The notes below the pieces were generated by a model. The model was not told where the DNA came from and did no database searches. It saw nothing but the letters and a program-made list of their open reading frames with translations. Below are positions 1-7,500 of a stretch of DNA of 10,046 nt, piece after piece. Numbering within the stretch: position 1 is the first letter of the stretch; every line of letters starts with the position of its first letter. The translations under genes were made by a program, and so were the position numbers. The DNA lies in NCBI GenBank assembly GCA_022710245.1, contig JAKLHH010000179.1, positions 1 to 10,046 on the forward strand. Direction: 5' to 3'. The DNA comes from Myxococcota bacterium (lineage in GTDB: Bacteria > Myxococcota > Polyangia > GCA-2747355 > JAKLHH01).

Positions 1-1
1 C

Positions 2-466
2 GCGGCGGGCTACGGCGTGGTCTTCTTCCTGATGGTGATCCGCGCCGAGGTGCCAGCGCCGCTGCCCTCGGCGAGCCGGCCGCTGGATCGCGAGGAGGAC
101 GCGCGCTGCACGCTCTGCGGCGCCTCGGTCCACTTCGCCGCGGGCGCCTTCTCGAGCCTCTGCCGCTACTGCGGCGGGGAGACGTTCCGGGTCGCCTTCG
201 CGAGGCGCGCGCGGCGGGAGACCGCGGCGCAGGCCCACCAGGTCGCCCGCTCGCTCCACGCGCTGACGAGGCAGCTCCGGGACCGCTGGCGCGGCATGGT
301 GCGCGTCTTCTTCATCGGGGTCTTCGTCGTGCTGGCGATCGGCGTCTGGACGGCGCTCCTGCGCGTCTCCATCATCCTCTCGCTGATCGGCGCGACGGTG
401 GTGATCATGATCCCGCTCTGGCTGCACGCGCTCGCCGAGCGGGTGCGCGCGCGTCGGCGCCGCTGA
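2..466 (+). CDS. Zinc-ribbon membrane protein, 5' end outside window
   Basis: The frame is open to the left edge, so this is the last 154 residues of a longer protein. A GTG at 17 is possible but would cut into a hydrophobic stretch (GYGVVFFLMVI), so I take the gene as truncated by the window. Visible residues 36-57 form a zinc-ribbon pattern CxxC-x14-CxxC (CTLC, CRYC). A basic, probably cytoplasmic stretch rich in Arg follows (about 65-98), then two adjacent hydrophobic helices (about 101-120 and 123-143) and an Arg-rich tail ending RARRRR. The layout is helix, zinc ribbon, two helices. I do not recognise the family. The ribbon could bind zinc structurally and mediate protein or nucleic-acid contact, but no enzymatic motif is visible. 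It converges on the secreted-protein gene with a 32-nt gap and no convincing terminator between them. Confidence 0.7.
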   Translation, partial: AAGYGVVFFLMVIRAEVPAPLPSASRPLDREEDARCTLCGASVHFAAGAFSSLCRYCGGETFRVAFARRARRETAAQAHQVARSLHALTRQLRDRWRGMVRVFFIGVFVVLAIGVWTALLRVSIILSLIGATVVIMIPLWLHALAERVRARRRR

Positions 467-498
467 TCACGCGGGCGGCGCCGGGGACGGGCCGCAGC

Positions 499-828
499 TC
501 AGGGGAAGATCGTCACCCGGTCGAGGCCCTGCGGCGAGTTCTTCGCCTTCGACATGTTCACCGCGCCCTTCGGCTCCGGGGTCACGATCTGGATGTGCGG
601 CCCCGACCCCCAGTTGACCTTCGAGGCGAAGGTCTTGCTGGTCGGCGAGGCGCTCTTGCTCAGCTTCACGGTCCAGCCCTTGCCGTAGCGGCCGAACTGA
701 TCGCTGACCTTCTTCTGCACGAGGGTCTTCGCGTAGGCGTCGGTGATCAGCTTGGGCGTCGCGGCGCTGGCCAGCGCGGGCATCGCCAGCAGGCCTGCCA
801 GGGTGAGGGCGAGGGCGGCTCTCTTCAT
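499..828 (-). CDS. Small secreted basic protein, function unknown
   Basis: A 109-residue protein. The start was chosen at the ATG at 828 because a strong GGAGGAG lies 5 nt upstream and the first residues make a textbook Sec signal peptide: MKRAALALTLAGLLAMPALA, then ASAA with likely cleavage after about residue 22. A longer frame starting at 879 would add 17 residues in front of this signal and is less likely. The mature part is about 87 residues with no cysteine. It is rich in Lys, Ser and Thr (YAKTLVQKKVSDQFGRYGKG, KLSKSASPTSKTFASK), which is unusual in a genome that otherwise prefers Arg. It ends in GLDRVTIFP. No known domain is recognised. Likely periplasmic or extracellular. It is divergent from the lipoprotein gene and could share a control region with it. 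Confidence 0.75.
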   Translation of the reverse strand: MKRAALALTLAGLLAMPALASAATPKLITDAYAKTLVQKKVSDQFGRYGKGWTVKLSKSASPTSKTFASKVNWGSGPHIQIVTPEPKGAVNMSKAKNSPQGLDRVTIFP

Positions 829-1013
829 CTGGGCTCCTCCGGGGGCTAAGGGTAGAGCTTCGCGGCCTCTCCACAGCAAGGCGCGTGCCGCGAGGGGCGT
901 CCTGCCGTTCAGCGGGGTTAGCGCGGCCGCGCGGAGGGGTGGCCAGCAGAGCTGCAGGTGACTCCTCCGAAGTTCGATGAGGGGGCTTTTCCTCCGCGGT
1001 GGGTGGCCCTATC
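829..1013. other. Divergent intergenic region
   Basis: This 185-nt stretch lies between the divergent secreted-protein and lipoprotein genes and is the longest non-coding stretch of the window. It should hold promoters for both, but I cannot assign -35/-10 boxes with confidence in such GC-rich sequence. The only standout is a perfect 12-bp palindrome GCGCGGCCGCGC at 921-932, which could be an operator but is easily reached by chance at this composition. Confidence 0.4.
834..840 (-). promoter_or_regulatory. Ribosome binding site for the secreted protein
   Basis: Read on the minus strand this is GGAGGAG, 5 nt before the ATG at 828. It is one of the two best Shine-Dalgarno matches in the window, and it decides the start of the secreted-protein gene in favour of the ATG that opens the signal peptide. 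Confidence 0.7.
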
Positions 1014-1879
1014 ATGCGCGCCGTGCGGGTGCGCATCACAAGCTGGCCGCTCACGGCCGTCGCGGTGCTCCTCGGAGGCTGCTCCTTCAACGGCCGCGGG
1101 GTCTGGAGCGGCGGGGGCGACGTCGGTCAGGTCGACCGGGCGGGCGAGCGCGACGCGACGGCTCGCGACGCGGCGAGCGATCTCGCTCGCCCCGACAGCG
1201 CGCGTCCCGACCGTGGTGTGGACGGCCGATGGTGTGCCTGTCGGCGGCCGGGACCCTCTGCGCCCTCCCGGCCCCGGCGATCACCATCGACGCGGACCTC
1301 AAGGACTGGAGCACCGAGGGCTGGGTGAGCCTCACCGACTGGGCCGGGCTCGGCTCCAGCGAGACCACGCCGCCCGCCGCCGCCGACCTCTCCGCCCAGC
1401 TCGCCGCGCGCTGGGACGCGGGCGCCCTCTACCTCGCCGTCAAGGTCACGGACGACTCCCACAACAACCTCTACTACTCGGACCCCTGCAGCATGGAGAA
1501 CGGCGACAGCGTGCAGGTGGCCTTCGACGTGGCAGGCGACCAGGGCGACGAGCTCGACGACACCGACGACTACGTCTACGGCTGGGGCGTCGCCGGCAGC
1601 GGCATTGGCTGCCGCTGGTGGGCGCCCTCGAGCGCCGGGAAGTCGAGCTACACCTTCGCGGTCAAGCGCGCGATCCCCAGCACCACCTACGAGGTTCGCC
1701 TGCCCGCCGCCGACCTCGGGCTGGCCGGCCTGGTCGTCGGTAAGGCCCTCGGCTTCGCGGCGCGGGTCAACGAGAGCGACATCGGCAGCTACGGACGCGA
1801 TGGCTTCCTCGCCTGGCAGGGGGGCAGCGGCGAGGACTGGGACCCGTCGAAGTTCGGTGTGCTGAAGCTCAGCCCGTAG
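1014..1879 (+). CDS. CBM9/DOMON-like lipoprotein with apparent frameshift
   Basis: Two reading frames seem to make one gene. From the ATG at 1014 (weak GGTGG 7 nt upstream) the protein begins with a lipoprotein signal: Arg-rich start, hydrophobic core and lipobox LGGC with the lipidated Cys at 23. A flexible linker rich in Asp, Arg and Ala follows (DARDAASDLARPDSARPDRG). This frame hits a stop at 1328. The next frame, from about 1226 to the TAG at 1877-1879, encodes a domain resembling family 9 carbohydrate-binding modules: an ITIDADLKDW start, WDAGALYLAVKVTDD, NGDSVQVAFDV, TTYEVRLPAADLG and LGFAARVNESD. Third-position GC follows the first frame up to about 1224 and the second after it. One missing base near 1224-1228 would rejoin them (VDG then PMVCLSAAG), giving about 288 residues. 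Likely outer-membrane anchored and possibly glycan-binding. The shift may be a sequencing error, a real mutation or, less likely, programmed. A gene caller might start at 977 or at the ATG at 1229, but neither has a convincing signal peptide. It converges on the HdrB-like gene with a 33-nt gap. Confidence 0.7.
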
Positions 1880-1912
1880 CTCCGCTCGCTCTGCGCGACA
1901 CCCAGATTCAGA

Positions 1913-2698
1913 TCAGATCCCGAGCGCGCGCCGCGAGAGGCCGAGCGCGAGCCCGAGGAGCTGCGGGTAGAGGAGCGCGGGGAGCCCGTCGCCCCCCAGC
2001 TGCTCCTGGCAGTAGGGGCAGGCGGTGCAGAGGCAGTCCGCCCCCGACTCGCGGGCGTCGGCGAGCTTGCCCGTGCGCATCCTCCCCGCGATGGTCGGGT
2101 TCGTCTCGGCGATGGGCGCGCCGCAGCACTCGAGCCGTCGCGGCCAGTCCACCGGCGTCGCGCCCGTCGCCGCGATCAGCCGCTCGAAGACCGTGGGCGC
2201 GTGCGGGCTGTCGAGGTCGACGACGTCGCTCGGCCTCAGCGCGTGGCAGCCGTAGTGCGCCGCGACGCGGCGGTCGCGCTGCGGCGTGGTGACCCGCGCC
2301 GCGATCGCCTCGGCGCCCACCTCGCGGTCGAGGAGGTCGAGGAGGTGCCGCACGCGCGTGCCGGCGGAGAGGAAGAGCCCCTCCCGCTCCAGCGCGGCGG
2401 CCACCGGTCCGCGCATCGCCTCGTCGTGCGTGAGGAGGTGCTGGGCGTGGCGGAGGCTGCCGTAGCAGCACTGGCAGAGCGTGAGCACGTCGAGGCCGCG
2501 AGCGCGCGCGACCGCGAGGTTGCGGGCGGCGAGGATGAGCCAGGCGTCGAGCCGCAGGTGCCGCGCGGGGTAGCCGCAGCAGGTGAAGTCGAGCTCGACG
2601 AGCTCGACGCCGAGGCGGCGCAGCACCGCCCGCGCCGAGCGCTCGTAGGCGGGCAAGCGCGCCGGGATCTTGCAGCCGACGAAGAGCGCGAGCTTCAC
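1913..2698 (-). CDS. HdrB-like CCG-domain Fe-S subunit
   Basis: A 261-residue protein resembling subunit B of heterodisulfide reductase and the C-terminal half of GlpC. It has two CCG domains. The first shows Cys9, the pair CCG at 40-41 and a Cys group at 75-78 (LCQCCYG). The second shows Cys151 (HYGCHALRPSD), CCG at 191-192 and CTACPYC at 224-230. Such CCG cysteines bind non-cubane [4Fe-4S] clusters in HdrB, and in GlpC and succinate dehydrogenase E they link a flavoprotein to the quinone pool. No membrane helix or signal is seen, so it should sit on the cytoplasmic side. The start is GTG at 2698. Its GTGA overlaps the stop of the membrane Fe-S gene, and a GGAGG lies 6 nt upstream, so the two are translationally coupled. 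It is the last gene of the minus-strand operon. Likely job: the terminal Fe-S piece of the glycerol-3-phosphate dehydrogenase complex. A separate Hdr-like partner role cannot be excluded. Confidence 0.88.
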   Translation of the reverse strand: MKLALFVGCKIPARLPAYERSARAVLRRLGVELVELDFTCCGYPARHLRLDAWLILAARNLAVARARGLDVLTLCQCCYGSLRHAQHLLTHDEAMRGPVAAALEREGLFLSAGTRVRHLLDLLDREVGAEAIAARVTTPQRDRRVAAHYGCHALRPSDVVDLDSPHAPTVFERLIAATGATPVDWPRRLECCGAPIAETNPTIAGRMRTGKLADARESGADCLCTACPYCQEQLGGDGLPALLYPQLLGLALGLSRRALGI

Positions 2699-4575
2699 GC
2701 GGCGCCTCCGTTGCTCTCGCCGCGGCCGCGCTCGCCTCCGTCGCTGACGCGGCCGCGCCCGCCTCCGTCGCTCTCGCCGCGGCCGTGCTCGCTCGCCGGG
2801 GGCAGCGCCGTCAGCCGCGCGTGGGCGCGGTTGCGCAGCTCGTAGAGGACGTCGGTGACGCGGATCCCCGCCGGGCAGTGCTCCTGGCACTGGTAGCAGG
2901 TCGCGCAGTCCCAGACCATCCGCGAGCCGAGCGCGAGCTCGACCAGGCCCAGCCGGAGGAGGTTCATGATCTTCTGCGGGGTCGCGTCCAGTTCGCCCTG
3001 CTCGCCTCCTGCGGAGGCTCCACGATGAAGGGCGAACTGTCGCTCGGCGTGCGCGGCGTCGCCTCGCCCGAATTGCGGGTCCTCGCCGCCGGAGCAGGCG
3101 ACCACCGGGCAGACGTTGGTGCAGGTCTGGCACTGGACGCAGGGCGTGAAGGCACGGCGGTCCTGCGTCAGCGCCGTGGTGGTGGGCGCGCCGGCGGCGG
3201 CGCCGCGGCTGGCCGCGAGGCGCTCGGCCCAGTCGGCGGCAGGCGTCGCCTTGATCCAGAGCGCCGCGCGCGGGTGCCCGCGCTCGGCGAGCGCGGCGCG
3301 ACCCGCCGCCCAGAGGTCCTCGAGCTCGAGGCCGACGGGGCAGGCGAGCGTGCAGCGGCCACACTCGCTGCAGGCGAGCGCGCCCTCGGCCGCGCGGCGG
3401 AGCGCGTCGCCACCCTCGCCGTCGCTCAGCTGTCCCGTGGCGAGCGCCCGCGTGGCGAGGAGCTTCTCCGCGGGGAGGACGCCGGGGTTGTCGAGGAGCG
3501 CGGCGAGCGGTCGTACCGAGCAGCGGGCGTCGCAGAGGCCGCAGCGCACGCAGGCGTCGAGGGCCAGCGCGCGACGCGTGGCGCGGTTCGCGGCGGCGGC
3601 GCGTGCGGCGGCGAGCCCCGTCCTGCCTCCTGCGCGGCGGGCCCCGGCGGCAGCGAGCAGCGCGACCGGGTCGGCGACGACGTGGAAGAAGCGGCTGAAG
3701 GGGAGGTAGGCGAGGCCGAGGAAGCAGAGGAGCAGGTGGAGGTGGTGGAGCCAGCCCTCGACGTCGCGGCGGGTCAGCGTCACCGCGAGGGGCGAGAGCG
3801 CGCGCGAGAGTGTGTAGGAGGCGACCGCGGCGCGCGGGCGCGAGTGGCAGCTCGCGCAGCCCTGCTCGTGCAGGTCCTTGCCGGCGGCGAGGAGCTTCGC
3901 GTCGGCGCGCGGCAGCCCGGCGAAGGCGACGCCGTGCTCGGCGGCCCAGTGCAGGCGCAGCGGCACCAGGTCGTCGCCCGAGGCGACCGGGTACTCGGCG
4001 ACCATGCGCTCGAAGGCGCGCGGCGAGGTGATCTTGAGCGCGGTCAGGAGGAAGCCCGAGCCGAGGACCAGCGCGAGGAGGAGGACGAAGCAAGGGTCGC
4101 GGCGCCGCGGGGCAGGCAGGGCGCGCCGCCGGAGCCGGCGCCAGGCCGCGCCGAGGAGGAGCCCGCCGACGACGAGCAGGCCGAGGAGGTCCCGCAGCCA
4201 GAGCCACGGGTTCAGCGTCGCCTGGTAGTTGCTGACGAGCTTGGCCGTCACCAGCGCGCCGAGCGCGTGGAGGAAGAGCAGCCCGCTGAAGCCGAGGACG
4301 ATGGCCAGGTGTGCGGCCCAGCGCACCGGGTCGGCGCGGAGCAGTCGTCGCTGCAGGAGCACGTCGCCGAGGAGCGCGAGGAGCTGGCGCAGGAGCGGCG
4401 CTCCGGCCAGCGAGGTGATCGCGCCCCGCAGCGCGGCGAGGAGGCGGCGTCCCGCCCCCGCCCGCTCGCCGGCCGCGCCGAGCCAGCGGGTGAGCCAGGT
4501 GGTGGCGCGCCAGAGGGTGCCCAGGGCCGCGATCGCGAGGGAGGCGTAGAGGGCGTAGCGCAGGAGCGGCGTCAT
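2695..4575 (-). CDS. Membrane cytochrome / polyferredoxin fusion (NarI-like + HdrC-like)
   Basis: A 626-residue fusion. The N-terminal ~300 residues hold five likely helices (about 5-22, 88-110, 127-145, 162-180 and 277-293), as in NarI/DsrM-type quinone-interacting cytochrome b proteins. Candidate heme ligands are His89, His103 and His277/278/280. Arg-rich loops after helices 1 and 3 point to the cytoplasm, which places loop 181-276 in the periplasm. That loop carries a single heme-c site CASCH (240-244). The cytoplasmic C-terminal half has four ferredoxin motifs CxxCxxCxxxC at 342-352, 402-412, 479-489 and 557-567. The last pair, with its spacing and the SRMVWDCATCYQCQEHCPAG context, is HdrC-like. 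A repeated Gly/Arg/Ser tail ends the protein. The start is ATG at 4575, with GGAG 8 nt upstream and an ATGA overlap with the GlpAB stop. Likely role: it accepts electrons from GlpAB and HdrB and passes them to the quinone pool or a periplasmic acceptor. The quinone site and the direction of electron flow are inferred. Confidence 0.85.
   Translation of the reverse strand: MTPLLRYALYASLAIAALGTLWRATTWLTRWLGAAGERAGAGRRLLAALRGAITSLAGAPLLRQLLALLGDVLLQRRLLRADPVRWAAHLAIVLGFSGLLFLHALGALVTAKLVSNYQATLNPWLWLRDLLGLLVVGGLLLGAAWRRLRRRALPAPRRRDPCFVLLLALVLGSGFLLTALKITSPRAFERMVAEYPVASGDDLVPLRLHWAAEHGVAFAGLPRADAKLLAAGKDLHEQGCASCHSRPRAAVASYTLSRALSPLAVTLTRRDVEGWLHHLHLLLCFLGLAYLPFSRFFHVVADPVALLAAAGARRAGGRTGLAAARAAAANRATRRALALDACVRCGLCDARCSVRPLAALLDNPGVLPAEKLLATRALATGQLSDGEGGDALRRAAEGALACSECGRCTLACPVGLELEDLWAAGRAALAERGHPRAALWIKATPAADWAERLAASRGAAAGAPTTTALTQDRRAFTPCVQCQTCTNVCPVVACSGGEDPQFGRGDAAHAERQFALHRGASAGGEQGELDATPQKIMNLLRLGLVELALGSRMVWDCATCYQCQEHCPAGIRVTDVLYELRNRAHARLTALPPASEHGRGESDGGGRGRVSDGGERGRGESNGGAA
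2705..2709 (-). promoter_or_regulatory. Ribosome binding site for HdrB-like gene
   Basis: Minus-strand GGAGG sits 6 nt before the GTG at 2698, inside the 3' end of the upstream gene. It supports the GTG start and coupling through the GTGA overlap. The motif is part of the tandem repeat unit, so copies of it also occur further upstream in the repeat array. Confidence 0.65.
2705..2791 (-). repeat. Three-copy tandem repeat in C-terminal coding end
   Basis: Three imperfect direct copies of 30, 27 and 30 nt start at 2705, 2735 and 2762, each opening with CCTCCGT(T/C)GCT on the plus strand. They encode the last ~30 residues of the membrane Fe-S protein as a hydrophilic repeat (GRGESDGG, GRGRVSDGGE, RGRGESNGG). 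The middle copy is 3 nt shorter, so the frame is kept. Each copy contains a minus-strand GGAGG; only the one at 2705-2709 is correctly spaced for the next gene. Confidence 0.75.
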
Positions 4576-7500
4576 CGGGCGCGCTCCGCCGCTCCGCTCC
4601 CGCGGCTCGCGCTCGCCGCGCTCGTGCGCGACCCGGCGAGGGCCGCGCGCGCGGCGTCCACCGCGACCCGCGCCGAGGCGATCGCCACGCCAGCGCCGCA
4701 CTTGGCGCGAGCCCAGTCGTGGTGGGCGAGCATGGTGCCGATCGCGAAGAGGAGCGCGTGCTGCGGCCTCCCCAGCGCGTCGCGCGGCCGGAAGGCCTCG
4801 TCGACCTCCACGCCCGCCTGGTTCACCGGGTGGCCGGCGGGATCGAAGAAGTCGGCGCGGTGCCACTCTGCGCGTGTCGGCGGCTGGTACACGGGGAGGT
4901 CCAGCAGCGCCTCGCGGACCTGCGCGCGGTCGGCGAGCAGCCCGCGTCCCATGAAGCGACCGGTGGCGAGCACCACGGCGCGGGCCCGCAGCGGCGCGCC
5001 GCCCGGCGCGGCGCCCTCGAGGTAGAGGGTGAAGGCGTCAGCCTCGGGCACCACGGCGACCACGCGCTGCTGGACGAGCCGGCGCACGCCGCGTGAGGTC
5101 ACCGCGCGCTCGAAGGCCTCCTTCAGGCGCAGGCCCGGGACCGACGGGGGCATGCCGGGGATCTCGAAGACCGGCGCCTCGAGGCGGCGCTCGAGCTCGG
5201 CGGCGATCTCCTCGGTGCGGCGGAGCCCGAGGACGGCGGGCAGCCCCACCGCCCTGGCGCCGCCGAGCTGCGGCCGGATCAGCGCGGCGAGCGCCGCCCG
5301 GCCCGCCTCGAGCTCGAGGGCGCGAGCGAGGTGCGCCGCGCAGACCTCGCCGGCTCGCTGGCCGGTCGCAGGCGAGGGCGCACCGGAGCGCGCTCTCTCG
5401 GGATCGTCCTGCAGCGCGCGCGGGTCGAGGCGGAGCGTGCGCAGCCCGGGCCAGCGCGAGCCCGCGACCGCCGCGATGGCGGCCGCGCTGTGCTCTCGCA
5501 GCCCCTCGAAGTCCACCAGCAGGCAGGGCGTCCGCGCGGCGAGGGCGCTGACCCCGGCGAGCATGCTCCGCGGCACGGCGTAGGTGGACTTCACCGTCCC
5601 CGCGCTGGTGAGGAGCTCCTGGTTCCTCTCGCCCGGCGGGGCGTAGACGAGCCCCGCCTCGGCGAGCGCCGCGAGCACCTCGTCGAAGCCGGCGCGCAGC
5701 TCGGCGGGAGCCACCCGCGCGTAGGGGTGGCGCGGCTCACGCGCGACCGCGGCGACCGCGGCCCAGGGGTCGGACCAGTGGCGGCCCTCGTCGAGGGGGT
5801 GCACGCCCATCAGGTCGAGCAGGCCGCTGGAGAAGAGGAGCGCGCCCGCGTTCCCGATCTGCACGGTGCGGAGCCCGCGGTTCCCGGCGAAGACGGCGGC
5901 GGCCATCCCCGCGAGGCCGGCGCCGACCACGGCCACGTCATGCACCGCCGGCGCGGCCTCGGGCGCCCGGCGAGGCGAGGCGCTCGCGCTCACCGCGCTG
6001 GCGACGGCAGGCTCACCGGTTTGCCCGCCGGATCGGGTACCGTCGGGGCCGAGCACCGCGGGCGCGGGCGGCGCCGGCACCTCTCCCGGCGCGGCTGGCG
6101 GGACCTCGCTGGCCTGGCCCGCGGCGGAGCGGCCGAGGAGCTCGCTGCCGTGGAGGCCGCAGTGGATCGCCTCGGCGAGCTCGGCCTGCGCGAGCTGGTC
6201 GCCCCAGAGCACGGGCCGCACCCCTCGCCAGCGCTCGCGCAGGAACTCGAGGCTCTCCTCGAGTCCGCGGGCGCCCGCGTAGGCGCCGCGATCGTAGAGG
6301 TGCGCGACGGTGCGGATGGTGCAGAAGCCGCCCTGGCAGGCGCCCTTGCCGAGCCGGCTGCGCAGCGCGAGGTCGGCGAGCAGCGATCCCGGGGCGACGC
6401 AGAGCTCGGCGCGCTCCCGCCCGGGATCCGCGGCGCCGGTCGCCGGGCGCAGCTCCGTGACCAGCGCGTCGACGGTGGTGCGCGAGACCATCTCGCACTC
6501 GCAGAGGAGCACGTCGCTCGGCCCGTGGCGTCGCATCCAGGCGCGCGGCCCCAGCGCGGGCTCCGTCCAGGCGCCGCCCGGGTCGGCGGGGAGCGGCTCC
6601 TCGCGCGTGCGGCAGGCGGCGCTGACGCCGAGGCGCCGGCAGGCGAGGTCGGTGGTGCGCTCGGCCATCAGGCGGCAGGTGGTGAGCTTGCCGCCGGTGA
6701 TGGTGATCAGGTTCGCGATCCGGTCCTGCGCGTGGTCGATCAGCGCGAAGCCGCGGCTCACGGCGCGCGCGTCGCCCGCCGCGGTCGCCGCCGCCGAGAT
6801 CAGCGGCCGCACCCCGGCGTAGGCGCGCACGAGGCGGGTCTCGCGCAGGAGCGGCAGCATCGCCGCCGCCTCCTCGACGATCAGGTCCACCTCCTCGGTC
6901 GTCGGCTGGATCTCCTCGAGGTCGTCGACTGTGATCGAGGTGGTGCCGACGATGGAGACGGTGCCGCCCGGCATCACGATGTCCGCGTTGCTCGGGCGCC
7001 GCAGCCGGTTGATCACGCGCTGCGCGAGGCGGGCGTGGGTGATGACCAGGGTGCCCTTGGAGTAGACCATCGGCACGCCGGCGCCGGCCAGCGCCGCGAT
7101 CTGCCGAGCCCAGGCCCCGGCCGCGTTGATCACCAGCTGCGGCTCCACCCGCAGCTCGGCGCCGGTCACCGTGCTCCGCAGCCGGGCCGCGACGATGCGC
7201 TCGCCCTCGCGCTCGAGCGCGACCAGCGCCGTGCGGCGGAGCAGCCGCGCGCCGAGTCGCTCGGCCTGCGCCATGCTGTCGAGGGAGAGCATGAACGGAT
7301 CGATGGACGCGTCGGGGACCGCGTAGACGGCGATCGCCCGCTCGGAGAGCGCGGGCTCGAGGGCGCGCGCCTCGGCGAGCGGCACCGCGCGGGCGGGGAT
7401 GCCGGCTCGCGCGCACATCTCCGGAAAGGCGGCGACGTGGTGCTCGTCGTCCCCCTCGACGGCGATGAAGAGACCGCCGGTGTCCTGGATGCACTGGGGG

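Noticed and set aside
921..932. 12-bp palindrome GCGCGGCCGCGC as an operator
   Set aside because: Composition makes such palindromes common here; there is no second copy and no regulator gene nearby.
467..1090. A 207-codon minus-strand frame across the secreted gene and the divergent region
   Set aside because: Its start lies inside the lipoprotein signal region, and the product is Arg/Pro-rich. The alternative frame has a signal peptide and a strong ribosome site.
977..1228. Upstream extension of the CBM9-domain frame as a real N-terminus
   Set aside because: This part reads as Arg-rich noise with no signal peptide, whereas the other frame gives a clear lipobox and linker with good codon bias.
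1880..1912. Bidirectional terminator between the convergent lipoprotein and HdrB-like genes
   Set aside because: No stable stem followed by a T-run was found; only a short CAGAT direct repeat is present.
2785..5025. A 746-codon open frame on the plus strand over the membrane Fe-S gene
   Set aside because: It is low-complexity Arg/Glu/Gly-rich; the minus strand carries four complete ferredoxin motifs and hydrophobic helices in frame.
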